From positions 1 through 21,193 of IMG/VR virus record IMGVR_UViG_3300030102_006837: DNA of 21,193 nucleotides, one strand, 5' to 3'. Shown here piece after piece: positions 12,614 to 17,669 of the stretch. The position numbers were made by a program, and so were the translations under genes. Origin of the DNA: a virus. The notes below the pieces were generated by a model. The model was given only the letters and a program-made list of their open reading frames with translations, was not told the DNA's origin and ran no database searches. Numbering within the stretch: position 1 is the stretch's first letter; each line of letters starts with the position of its first letter.

Positions 12614-12795
12614 AAGTCCTCTTCTAAGAGGCGGCGAGTGCGGCCAATGCCGTGAAGCTTGAGCACATAGACAACGAGACCGGGCTTGCCGCCCTTGACA
12701 GAATGCCGCTCGGTTACAAGACCTACCGTTCCCACGGGGATGCCGCTGATGCTAGCACGAGTAGTTTTGATTAGATCGCCTGGCTGAATGCTCAT
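12589..12795 (-). CDS. VGDLV-family protein, 68 aa
   Basis: ATG 12795 behind GAGGGAGC. MSIQPGDLIKTTRASISG, then VGTVGLVTERHSVKGG, LVVYVLKLHGIGRTRRLL (no Trp here) and the canonical end EEDLEVVNASR. The NASR* codons contain the ATG of the next gene in the other frame. Has its own promoter P22 although it sits in the array. Confidence 0.85.
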   Translation of the reverse strand: MSIQPGDLIKTTRASISGIPVGTVGLVTERHSVKGGKPGLVVYVLKLHGIGRTRRLLEEDLEVVNASR

Positions 12796-12816
12796 GCTCC
12801 CTCACTTTCTGAATAC

Positions 12817-12845
12817 AGTCTAGCGGAAGGTCCCTGGGAAGTCAA
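12817..12845 (-). promoter_or_regulatory. sigma70-type promoter P22
   Basis: -35 TTGACT (12840-12845), 17-bp spacer, -10 TAGACT (12817-12822), upstream GAATAACTC, leader TCAGAAAGTGAGGGAG. The preceding gene's TGA is inside the -35. Confidence 0.84.
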
Positions 12846-13018
12846 GAGTTATTCTTACTAATCACTTCCAGGGGGAAGTCCGCGTAGTTATCTACGTCTT
12901 CCTTCTCACCATCGCAAAACCACGTTATGGTGTCGGGCTCAGTGATGATGCCGATATACTCTTGGTGCGCTGTCTCCGAATAATACCTTACCAAGTCACC
13001 TACTTCATACTCTCGCAC
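12842..13018 (-). CDS. VGDLV-family protein, GTG start, 58 aa
   Basis: GTG 13018 behind GGAGGTGTTCA. MREYEVGDLVRYYSETAHQE, then YIGIITEPDTITWFCDGEKE and DFPLEVISKNNS. The NNS* end is one frame of the promoter module. The acidic stretch DGEKEDVDNYAD is distinctive. Function unknown. Confidence 0.84.
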   Translation of the reverse strand: MREYEVGDLVRYYSETAHQEYIGIITEPDTITWFCDGEKEDVDNYADFPLEVISKNNS

Positions 13019-13042
13019 TGAACACCTCCACTTTCTGAATAC

Positions 13043-13071
13043 AGTTTACCAGAAGGCTTTCAGGAAGTCAA
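13043..13071 (-). promoter_or_regulatory. sigma70-type promoter P23
   Basis: -35 TTGACT (13066-13071), 17-bp spacer, -10 TAAACT (13043-13048), upstream AAAGTTC, leader TCAGAAAGTGGAGG. Drives 12842-13018. Confidence 0.83.
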
Positions 13072-13232
13072 GAACTTTCACTGAGCACCTCAAGTTCCCC
13101 CGAAAGATGCTTTTGTCTTCTGGGCTTTTCTCCAGTCCAGCAAACTTCTATCATAGAAGGCATTGTCGGCACACATACTACTATGCCGAACTCTCCCCAT
13201 AGTTTATCTTTTACCAAGTCACCTACTCGCAC
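13068..13232 (-). CDS. VGDLV-family protein, GTG start, 54 aa
   Basis: GTG 13232 lies in the end of the upstream gene (15-base overlap). MRVGDLVKDKLWGEFGIVVC, MIEVCWTGEKPRRQK and ELEVLSESS. The end SESS* resembles the SESR* junction of 16291-16500, but the frame closes in the TTGACT of P23, as if a promoter replaced the next gene's start. Confidence 0.84.
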   Translation of the reverse strand: MRVGDLVKDKLWGEFGIVVCVPTMPSMIEVCWTGEKPRRQKHLSGELEVLSESS

Positions 13233-13428
13233 TTACCAACTCCAAGTCCTTGGGCTGCTTCCATCCGCCCTTGTGGGTAAAGGGATGATGTCCAGGTAGG
13301 TGCTTAACGCGCCACAGGGGTTCACCCCACCTACTCTTGCCGAGGGAGATAAGGATGCCCGTCACCCTTACACCCTGCTTGTGTTCCGTATCGTAGTCGG
13401 TGTATCGTACCAAGTCACCGACTTGCAT
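13219..13428 (-). CDS. VGDLV-family protein, 69 aa
   Basis: ATG 13428 overlaps the upstream gene by 14 bases, ribosome site GGAGGTGGTCA. MQVGDLVRYTDYDTEHKQG, VTGILISLGKSRWGEP, LWRVKHLPGHHPF and the end PKDLELVSASR. Its SASR* end carries the GTG start of the next gene. Confidence 0.85.
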   Translation of the reverse strand: MQVGDLVRYTDYDTEHKQGVRVTGILISLGKSRWGEPLWRVKHLPGHHPFTHKGGWKQPKDLELVSASR

Positions 13429-13439
13429 TGACCACCTCC
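13409..13439 (-). repeat. Gene-junction repeat copy B (31 bp)
   Basis: Second copy of the 31-base junction, GGAGGTGGTCAATGCAAGT followed by the CGGTGACTTGGT block. One base differs from copy A at 12583-12613. It joins the genes 13415-13573 and 13219-13428 in overlapping frames. Confidence 0.85.
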
Positions 13440-13573
13440 TTAACCTGTGCGGGCACCAAGGCCAGAAAGAAACCCCGGCTCGTCATGACGCGACATGTGC
13501 CGCTCTTGTTGATGTTGGTAACCAAAGCCAGCGTACTGCCGTCTGAAAGCCTAACCAAGTCGCCTACTCGCAT
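13415..13573 (-). CDS. VGDLV-family protein, 52 aa
   Basis: ATG 13573 behind GGAGGAAGTG; a longer frame to 13606 would start within the promoter leader and is rejected. MRVGDLVRLSDGSTLALVTN, CRVMTSRGFFLALVP and the end VKEVVNASR. One of the shortest members; the usual Trp strand is replaced by CRVMTS. Confidence 0.84.
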   Translation of the reverse strand: MRVGDLVRLSDGSTLALVTNINKSGTCRVMTSRGFFLALVPAQVKEVVNASR

Positions 13574-13597
13574 CACTTCCTCCACTTTCTGACTGAA

Positions 13598-13626
13598 GGA
13601 TAACAATTAGTTGTACGCTTTGTCAA
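13598..13626 (-). promoter_or_regulatory. sigma70-type promoter P24
   Basis: -35 TTGACA (13621-13626), 17-bp spacer, -10 TTATCC (13598-13603), upstream AAAAGTTC, leader TCAGAAAGTGGAGG. The -10 is poorer than in most modules. Drives the run 13573 to 13068. Confidence 0.78.
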
Positions 13627-13834
13627 GAACTTTTAGGCACTTTGTGAAAAGCCACTCAGAAATATTTGAACCCTCCCAAATAATTTCTGCTTTGTTCCAC
13701 ATACCTGGGTCCTTTACATTCACAACCAAGCCAAGCACATCAGGTTCATCATAATGATATACAATATCGCCTCTTTGTGGTGGCTCCTCGCGCAGAAGAG
13801 CAAGGGCTTCCTTCAGCAATGCATCGTCCATCAT
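13607..13834 (-). CDS. VGDLV-family protein with helical arm, 75 aa
   Basis: ATG 13834 behind GGGGAGGTAAC, right after the upstream stop. The helical arm MMDDALLKEALALLREEP precedes PQRGDIVYHYDEPD, LGLVVNVKDPG, the Trp strand AEIIWEGSN and CLKVLDKAYN. The VLD tail is translated promoter sequence. Overlaps P24. Confidence 0.82.
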   Translation of the reverse strand: MMDDALLKEALALLREEPPQRGDIVYHYDEPDVLGLVVNVKDPGMWNKAEIIWEGSNISEWLFTKCLKVLDKAYN

Positions 13835-13835
13835 G

Positions 13836-14033
13836 TTACCTCCCCACATCCTTTGCAGCAGCAGAGGACGTTACATATTGATACGCTCCCTTGTTAAAAG
13901 CTGGGGCCACGCATCTCGTTCGCCTGATTGTCTCTCGTGCGGAGTCTGTACTTCCGCATTGAAGGCAGGTATCATATCCGATTGCCTTGCGCTTATCTGA
14001 ATAAAAGTCTAAACACTTTTTGCATTGCGCCAT
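13836..14033 (-). CDS. Small zinc-ribbon protein, 65 aa
   Basis: ATG 14033 with AGGAGCCAGAT upstream, inside the end of the neighbour (25-base overlap). CKKC (4-7) and CLQC (23-26) form a likely zinc ribbon around KRKAIGYDT. The tail APAFNKGAYQYVTSSAAAKD with VGR matches a phage zinc-ribbon family I recall ('vaP.NKg.Yq.it......DiGr'). Probably binds nucleic acid or a protein partner; function unproven. Confidence 0.82.
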   Translation of the reverse strand: MAQCKKCLDFYSDKRKAIGYDTCLQCGSTDSARETIRRTRCVAPAFNKGAYQYVTSSAAAKDVGR

Positions 14034-14203
14034 ATCTGGCTCCTGTTTGGGTCAATCTGATATCTAACATACCAGCCGACATCACCACTGTCAAGTTTAA
14101 TTTTATATAGTGAATCAACAGAACTGAGGACGACGCCATGACGACTGTCTCTCATAGTGTGAACAACTACTTTTGTTCCGTTTTGTAATGGTTGATAGCT
14201 CAT
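14009..14203 (-). CDS. Divergent SH3-like protein, 64 aa
   Basis: ATG 14203 behind GGAGACAAGAA. MSYQPLQNGTKVVVHTMRDS, HGVVLSSVDSLYKIKLDSGD and VGWYVRYQIDPN follow the same strand order as the VGDLV set, but the motif is NGTKV. The residues PLQNGTKV at the start and YKIKLDSG in the middle place it as a remote member. Overlaps the zinc-ribbon gene. Confidence 0.74.
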   Translation of the reverse strand: MSYQPLQNGTKVVVHTMRDSRHGVVLSSVDSLYKIKLDSGDVGWYVRYQIDPNRSQIWRNAKSV

Positions 14204-14257
14204 TTCTTGTCTCCGTTAAACATATAATATAGTTAACGAAGATGCCAAAAGAATAAT

Positions 14258-14476
14258 TTACTTAGCCGTAGAAATTACTTCTAAGTACATATCCATATTT
14301 CTAAACTTATAGAAAGAGGTCACTCCTATCTCAAACCAGTGAATCTCTGCTATACCTTTTATATTATCGATACTTACAATAATCCCTACTCCGTAGTCTT
14401 TCCACGAGTAGGGATTAGCTAAATCATTCCAAGAAGTTTTATCTTCGCGCAGTAAGTCTCCTACATTATATTTCAT
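14258..14476 (-). CDS. VGDLV-family protein, 72 aa
   Basis: ATG 14476 (MKYNVGDLLREDKTSWNDLA). The middle GVGIIVSIDNIKGIAEIHWF includes the Trp strand, and the end is MYLEVISTAK. No strong ribosome site: the upstream bases are CTAAGAATAG. An insert NPYSWKDY follows the motif. No module-type promoter is upstream; a degenerate TTAATTCTT sits in the preceding gene. Confidence 0.82.
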   Translation of the reverse strand: MKYNVGDLLREDKTSWNDLANPYSWKDYGVGIIVSIDNIKGIAEIHWFEIGVTSFYKFRNMDMYLEVISTAK

Positions 14477-14490
14477 CTATTCTTAGGAAA

Positions 14491-14586
14491 CTATAAATGA
14501 GAAAGAATTAATCCCGCCACCATCCCCGCTATAAATGACATTACCGCAAAGGAAAGTAATGTCACCCATAGCTCCTTATTTCTCAT
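14491..14586 (-). CDS. Single-helix membrane peptide, 31 aa
   Basis: ATG 14586 behind GGAGACATA. The short N-terminus MRNKELW is followed by one hydrophobic segment (residues 8-28, SFAVMSFIAGMVAGLIL). A longer open frame to 14676 has no ribosome site and crosses the gene upstream. Phages encode many such peptides acting at the inner membrane; function unknown. Lies downstream of the LysW-like gene. Confidence 0.62.
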   Translation of the reverse strand: MRNKELWVTLLSFAVMSFIAGMVAGLILSHL

Positions 14587-14635
14587 TATGTCTCCAACTC
14601 CCCCATATATAACATAGTTATACATAAAGGTTTTT

Positions 14636-14809
14636 TTACTCTCCCCAGTCTTCCTCTTCCTCCGGGGCCTCGTCAATCCCTGGTGGGTCTATAGAGGTGA
14701 TTTCTAGCATTACTCCACATTCCTCGCAATCAATAAGCTCACCGACTTCATTGTCAATGTTGATTGTGATGGATGCACCACATACTGGACACTCTGGAAC
14801 CATTGACAT
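14636..14809 (-). CDS. lysW: LysW-like amino-group carrier protein, 57 aa
   Basis: ATG 14809 behind AAAGGTAAATT. Two CXXC pairs, CPVC (7-10) and CEEC (28-31), a central EVGELIDCEECG, then LEITSIDPPG and an acidic tail ending EDWGE. This is the layout of LysW/ArgW, whose C-terminal Glu is joined through its side chain to the amino group of aminoadipate or glutamate by LysX (an ATP-grasp ligase), shielding it during lysine/arginine synthesis or certain secondary metabolism. The length is normal (family about 54 residues) and the key C-terminal Glu is kept. No LysX, LysZ or LysY homologue is in the window. Confidence 0.92.
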   Translation of the reverse strand: MSMVPECPVCGASITINIDNEVGELIDCEECGVMLEITSIDPPGIDEAPEEEEDWGE

Positions 14810-14828
14810 AATTTACCTTTCTAAGAAA

Positions 14829-14852
14829 GAGGCACCTGTAACCCCGTGCCTC
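14829..14852 (-). terminator. Probable intrinsic terminator
   Basis: On the minus strand GAGGCAC, a 10-base loop, GTGCCTC, then TTTCTT. The perfect 7-bp stem followed by a T-rich tract, between the gene at 14951-15151 and the LysW-like gene, is the best terminator-like signal of the window. The T-run is interrupted, and part of the tract abuts the next ribosome site. Confidence 0.55.
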
Positions 14853-14886
14853 CCTGCGGGACATAGCTTATAAACTCATAGGAAGG

Positions 14887-14930
14887 TTATAAAAGAATTT
14901 TATAAGCACTGATTAGAGCCAAGTGGCTCT
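14887..14930 (-). other. Palindrome and hairpin in an intergenic region
   Basis: Two perfect inverted repeats occur after the gene at 14951-15151: AGAGCC-4-GGCTCT (14915-14930) and the AT-rich TTATAAAA-3-TTTTATAA (14887-14905). With the terminator at 14829-14852 they fill the 140-base gap before the LysW-like gene. They may be 3'-end structures or binding sites. Confidence 0.5.
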
Positions 14931-14950
14931 GGTCGCCCTCCATAGAAAAC

Positions 14951-15151
14951 CTACGAGAGAGTCTGGTTAAGGAAGCGCTGCAGAGAGCGAGCCTCCCGAA
15001 TGGTCATATTCACAGTAGCAGTGGTACTCTGCCAGTCATCGGGGGTAGTAGTGAGGGTGAAGCGATTAGCCCCTGCACGCTTTGAAGTGTCCCCCTGGCG
15101 GACTGAGAAGCTCATGTTACGAGTTGAATAGTTATTTTCACGAATTGACAT
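14951..15151 (-). CDS. Hypothetical protein, 66 aa
   Basis: ATG 15151 behind AAAGGAAAACAAA. The product begins MSIRENNYSTRNMSFSVRQG, then RFTLTTTPDDW, ATVNMTIREARSLQRFLNQT. The last part is a plausible helix after beta strands. No family recognised. Single gene behind P25; a probable terminator follows. Confidence 0.76.
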   Translation of the reverse strand: MSIRENNYSTRNMSFSVRQGDTSKRAGANRFTLTTTPDDWQSTTATVNMTIREARSLQRFLNQTLS

Positions 15152-15178
15152 TTTGTTTTCCTTTCATTTGGTGTTTAA

Positions 15179-15207
15179 ATAATATCAAGCGGCCTATAGA
15201 TTGTCAA
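15179..15207 (-). promoter_or_regulatory. sigma70-type promoter P25
   Basis: -35 TTGACA (15202-15207), 17-bp spacer, -10 TATTAT (15179-15184), upstream TTTTTCTC. Drives the gene at 14951-15151. Confidence 0.85.
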
Positions 15208-15215
15208 GAGAAAAA

Positions 15216-15503
15216 TTAAAATCCGTTGCAGTCTGGCGCATCGGTGCAGTCTGAATCTGCACAATCGGTGTAGTCATCGCGGTCATTATCAAGCATGTCG
15301 TCACAATCATTCTCAATAAAGATGCTAGGACCTCCCATGATAGCAGAAGCACTATCGTCATCGTCCCCACTCTCGTCTGCGCTGTCATCATCATCTCCTT
15401 CGGCACTATCGTCATCGTCAGGAGTCTCAGGGGCACATGCCATGGGGCACGCCACAAGACCGATAATAAGAGGTAGTGCAATTAGATTATTAATAAGCTT
15501 CAT
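15216..15503 (-). CDS. Asp-rich secreted lipoprotein, 95 aa
   Basis: ATG 15503 behind AAAGGAAACATAA. A signal peptide (MKLINNLIALPLIIGLVAC) with lipobox LVAC at 16-19 marks a lipoprotein. Three DDDDSA repeats follow between about 29 and 52. The tail is Cys/Asp-rich (ENDCDDMLDNDRDDYTDC, then DSDC and PDC) and could bind calcium. DDDDSA repeats and the 'CDD..DND.DD.TDC' style are ones I associate with Myxococcota/Deltaproteobacteria surface proteins, so it may have been acquired from the host. Follows tRNA-Lys in the P26 transcript. Confidence 0.83.
   Translation of the reverse strand: MKLINNLIALPLIIGLVACPMACAPETPDDDDSAEGDDDDSADESGDDDDSASAIMGGPSIFIENDCDDMLDNDRDDYTDCADSDCTDAPDCNGF
15349..15419 (-). 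repeat. 17-bp direct repeat in the lipoprotein gene
   Basis: GCACTATCGTCATCGTC (plus-strand reading) occurs at 15349-15365 and 15403-15419, encoding the DDDDSA repeats. Such repeats may change in number by slippage. Confidence 0.8.
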
Positions 15504-15533
15504 TTATGTTTCCTTTTCTTTTGTTTAAATGAG

Positions 15534-15605
15534 TGAATCTGGAAGGATTCGAACCTTCAACCAGCGGATTAAGAGTCCGATGCTCTACCGTTGAGCTACA
15601 GATCC
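15534..15605 (-). tRNA. tRNA-Lys (anticodon CTT)
   Basis: Cloverleaf folds: acceptor GGATCTG/CAGATTC, D-stem GCTC/GAGC, anticodon loop CTCTTAA, T-arm GAAGG-TTCGAAT-CCTTC, discriminator A. Anticodon CTT reads AAG. The outermost anticodon-stem pair is a T-C mismatch and CCA is not encoded. Transcribed from P26 ahead of the lipoprotein. Confidence 0.9.
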
Positions 15606-15621
15606 ATGTTTGATGCTTTGT

Positions 15622-15650
15622 ATTATCCCAGAATATTTTGAAACTGTCAA
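15622..15650 (-). promoter_or_regulatory. sigma70-type promoter P26 (tRNA-Lys)
   Basis: -35 TTGACA (15645-15650), 17-bp spacer, -10 GATAAT (15622-15627), upstream AAAATAACTC. Lies about 17 bases before tRNA-Lys; overlaps the stop of the gene at 15647-15904. Confidence 0.88.
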
Positions 15651-15904
15651 GAGTTATTTTGAATTTTTCTGAGTCCCTCTCGGATTGCCTCCTTGATTTC
15701 TTGCTTAGCGAGGATGGGGGCTCTTGCCTCGACATCGATTCCTATGAATAGGCCAATGCACATCCCGAGATTTAGAGGGATGCCTTTATTAATCCAGAGG
15801 TCAAACAAGATTTGACGCGCCCCTGGACTGAGAAATGGGCTCAGCGATGTAAGCGGGATGAAGAAAGTTAGTGCGAGAATAATTCCTGCATAGATAGGGT
15901 GCAT
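15647..15904 (-). CDS. Two-helix membrane protein, 85 aa
   Basis: ATG 15904 behind AAGGAAAACAGC. Two hydrophobic segments (about 5-25, YAGIILALTFFIPL; and 42-57, IPLNLGMCIGLFIG) precede a charged helical tail (LAKQEIKEAIREGLRKIQNN). Probably an inner-membrane protein with a cytoplasmic C-terminal helix. No family recognised. Ends with the NNS* frame of the promoter module. Confidence 0.77.
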   Translation of the reverse strand: MHPIYAGIILALTFFIPLTSLSPFLSPGARQILFDLWINKGIPLNLGMCIGLFIGIDVEARAPILAKQEIKEAIREGLRKIQNNS

Positions 15905-15933
15905 TGCTGTTTTCCTTCCTTGATTGTGGTCGT

Positions 15934-15962
15934 ATTATCTCACAGTGTTTTGAGGATGTCAA
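15934..15962 (-). promoter_or_regulatory. sigma70-type promoter P27
   Basis: -35 TTGACA (15957-15962), 17-bp spacer, -10 GATAAT (15934-15939), upstream AAAATAAACA. Drives the membrane protein gene at 15647-15904. It lies just downstream of the T-rich stretch after tRNA-Met. Confidence 0.88.
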
Positions 15963-15981
15963 TGTTTATTTTAAAAAAGTT

Positions 15982-16057
<76 letters not shown>

Positions 16058-16067
16058 AGAAGAAGTA

Positions 16068-16140
16068 TAGGCTCAGTAGGATTCGAACCTACAACCGCCT
16101 GGTTCAGAGCCAGGAACTCTGCCAATTGAGCTATGAGCCT
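16068..16140 (-). tRNA. tRNA-Gln (anticodon CTG)
   Basis: Acceptor AGGCTCA/TGAGCCT, anticodon stem-loop CCTGG-CTCTGAA-CCAGG (anticodon CTG, reads CAG), T-arm GTAGG-TTCGAAT-CCTAC, discriminator A; CCA not encoded. Ten bases separate it from tRNA-Met. Its 5' ten bases also encode the end of the upstream protein gene. Confidence 0.92.
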
Positions 16141-16304
16141 TTAGAGATTACTTCTATTCTATGAGGGGGATATCTGTCAATACTTTCTTTGCTGTCTAGG
16201 TGTACCCAGGATACAATAGTCTCCGTTCTATCTTGCTTAATAATGAGACCAATGTACTCATCATCTAAACACGAAGTATATTTTATTAAATCACCGACTT
16301 TCAC
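16131..16304 (-). CDS. VGDLV-family protein ending in tRNA-Gln, 57 aa
   Basis: GTG 16304 behind AAAGGTGATAA, overlapping the upstream gene by 14 bases. MKVGDLIKYTSCLDDEYIGL, then IIKQDRTETIVSWVHLD and HRIEVISKGS. The last codons GGC TCA TAG lie in the 5' end of tRNA-Gln, so coding and tRNA overlap by ten bases. Processing of the tRNA would cut this message's stop. Confidence 0.83.
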   Translation of the reverse strand: MKVGDLIKYTSCLDDEYIGLIIKQDRTETIVSWVHLDSKESIDRYPPHRIEVISKGS

Positions 16305-16500
16305 TTATCACCTTTAATGATGTTTGGGCGCCATAGGTCTCACTGTAGCGTCGTATCTTATTTCCAAACAGTACATGTATCATTCGATGGTATGGTTCTT
16401 GTTCGACAATACGTATGATTATGCCTATGAGTGGGGCTGCCGGGCCCTCAACACAATCAAACTTGTAGCGACGAACTAAATCACCAACTTTTAATTCCAT
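16291..16500 (-). CDS. VGDLV-family protein, 69 aa
   Basis: ATG 16500 preceded by AGGTGTTTAGTGG. MELKVGDLVRRYKFDCVEG, then LIGIIIRIVEQEP and MIHVLFGNKIRRY in place of the usual Trp strand, ending SLKVISESR. Its SESR* end holds the next GTG start. Behind P28, which also transcribes the tRNAs. Confidence 0.84.
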   Translation of the reverse strand: MELKVGDLVRRYKFDCVEGPAAPLIGIIIRIVEQEPYHRMIHVLFGNKIRRYSETYGAQTSLKVISESR

Positions 16501-16515
16501 CCACTAAACACCTAC

Positions 16516-16544
16516 ATAATATCAGAGAGTCTCACGGGAGTCAA
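16516..16544 (-). promoter_or_regulatory. sigma70-type promoter P28
   Basis: -35 TTGACT (16539-16544), 17-bp spacer, -10 TATTAT (16516-16521), upstream TTTTTTC. Drives two VGDLV genes and probably tRNA-Gln and tRNA-Met. Confidence 0.84.
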
Positions 16545-16689
16545 GAAAAAACTTTAATTCACTGCGAAGTCCTAACATTTTTATTCGCAATAGCTCCAAG
16601 TCAGCATTGCGATACTCTTCTCTTAGAACATTATAGATTCTATCTAACTCATCCCAGAAAGCTTGTAGTTCTTCAATTGACACGTCCAT
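16522..16689 (-). CDS. Hypothetical coiled-coil protein, 55 aa
   Basis: ATG 16689 with GGGAAG about 11 bases upstream. MDVSIEELQAFWDELDRIYN, then LREEYRNADLELLRIKML and a tail KFFLDSRETL; helical throughout with leucines spaced as in a short coiled coil. The FFLD tail translates the P28 module; TGA abuts the -10. Function unknown. Confidence 0.72.
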   Translation of the reverse strand: MDVSIEELQAFWDELDRIYNVLREEYRNADLELLRIKMLGLRSELKFFLDSRETL

Positions 16690-16708
16690 GATAAATTTCT
16701 TCCCTATA

Positions 16709-16771
16709 TTAATATAGTGCTGTCCAAAGCCAAAACATTATGATTAAAAATACCACTACGTTATATTCCAT
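16709..16771 (-). CDS. Possible 20-residue membrane peptide
   Basis: ATG 16771 directly follows the stop of the gene at 16772-17290 (TAAATG). The 20 residues (MEYNVVVFLIIMFWLW..., ending in LY) are one hydrophobic segment. No Shine-Dalgarno is present, so translation would depend on coupling to the upstream gene. Real expression is uncertain. Confidence 0.35.
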   Translation of the reverse strand: MEYNVVVFLIIMFWLWTALY

Positions 16772-17290
16772 TTAAATAATTTGAAAAGGAGTAGCCCCTC
16801 TAAGCTCCATAAACCATACAGGTATCTTGTTCTTTGGGTATCTGATGCGAGGCTTGCTTGCATAAAAGCGCCGATAAGATTCTACAATATTATTTGATTT
16901 AAATTCCTCAGGCATACACAAGGGGAGAAGTGTCTCTTCGTGCGTGGAGAATAGTGATGGGTCGTAAATATCAATTACCTTTTCGAGAACTGCAGCACAC
17001 TTATGCACCTTCCCAAACCTTTCAGTATACTCCTCTAGCATTGCAAGCGTATGTTCGACAAGCAGTTCAAAATTAGCTGATGACTCTCGCACCCAAAGTG
17101 TAGACGGATGTCTTGCATGAGCGTTCTTGTACGGAGAAATCTGATGTCCATGTTGAAGGTTCAACGCGGTGCAAAGCATCTGTACAGATTCAAGAATCAT
17201 CTTTACAACACGATAATTGTCTTGGGATTTAGCAGAGGCAACCCAATCAATATTTCCTTTTGTATCCGATTCAATCGCAAAGATATTCAT
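16772..17290 (-). CDS. Conserved phage protein with HVVKM-like helix motif, 172 aa
   Basis: ATG 17290 overlaps the upstream stop (TAATG). MNIFAIESDTKGNIDW, then YRVVKMILESVQMLCTALNL, HARHPSTLWVRESSANFELL, AMLEEYTERFGKVHKCAAVL and LCMPEEFKS...YRRFYASKP. This order ('VVKM.LES.QmL.tA', 'hP...W.r.S..N', 'l..EY..R.GK.HK', 'MP.e', 'Yr.yY..K') is a family I recall in many large phages. It has some likeness to the Pyr_excise glycosylase family, but that is a weak guess. The length appears full. Confidence 0.78.
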   Translation of the reverse strand: MNIFAIESDTKGNIDWVASAKSQDNYRVVKMILESVQMLCTALNLQHGHQISPYKNAHARHPSTLWVRESSANFELLVEHTLAMLEEYTERFGKVHKCAAVLEKVIDIYDPSLFSTHEETLLPLCMPEEFKSNNIVESYRRFYASKPRIRYPKNKIPVWFMELRGATPFQII

Positions 17291-17574
17291 TATGATAGCT
17301 CCCTATCCTTTGGAAAGGCTTCAATATATCCATTGGGCACATGAAGTATTACCACATCATAACCGTGAAACTTCATAAATTGATATAGATATTTTGTGAT
17401 ATCCTCTTGTGTATCATCCTCGTAGCGCTCAAGGCGCACTCGAATCCGAAGGCCCGCTGGGTCTCCTTTATAGAATACATCGTATTCATTGTCAATAATG
17501 CAATCATCTAGGAAGTCCTCCATTGCCTCGCAGGCTTCCTTAATGGGTAGCTTCTCGCTTACGTCAATAGTCAT
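17290..17574 (-). CDS. Hypothetical protein, 94 aa
   Basis: ATG 17574 (MTIDVSEKLPIKEACEAMED) is preceded by GGAG about 13 bases away; a TTG at 17592 is less likely. Acidic helical start (FLDDCIIDNEYDVFY), then LRIRVRLERYEDD and a C-terminal strand part (YDVVILHVPNGYIEAFPKD). No family recognised. Overlaps the next gene by one base, implying coupling. Confidence 0.75.
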   Translation of the reverse strand: MTIDVSEKLPIKEACEAMEDFLDDCIIDNEYDVFYKGDPAGLRIRVRLERYEDDTQEDITKYLYQFMKFHGYDVVILHVPNGYIEAFPKDRELS

Positions 17575-17669
17575 ATTATAGATTTGCTCCAATATCTACC
17601 GAGTATCTTATCATCGTCACGAGCCTCTTGTCCAGTATAAAATGATGGGGGGCCAGCTCCTGCACTCAC
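17571..17669 (-). CDS. Possible small protein, GTG start, 32 aa
   Basis: A frame from GTG 17669 (VSAGAGPPSFYTGQEARDDD, then KILGRYWSK) ends in ATGA, exactly overlapping the ATG at 17574, a classic coupling junction. There is no Shine-Dalgarno, and it overlaps a long inverted repeat and a possible promoter. It might be a remnant of a longer gene, since open codons continue upstream of GTG without a start. Confidence 0.33.
   Translation of the reverse strand: MSAGAGPPSFYTGQEARDDDKILGRYWSKSII
17605..17634 (-). promoter_or_regulatory. Weak promoter candidate
   Basis: TGGACA (17629-17634), 18-bp spacer, TAAGAT (17605-17610), with ATTTTATAC upstream. The -35 has one mismatch and the upstream tract differs from the consensus. 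It could start the transcript of 17574 to 16709. Confidence 0.45.

Noticed and set aside
16068-16140. tRNA-Gln as an amber suppressor implying code reassignment
   Set aside because: Its anticodon is CTG (reads CAG), not CTA, and several genes end normally at TAG.
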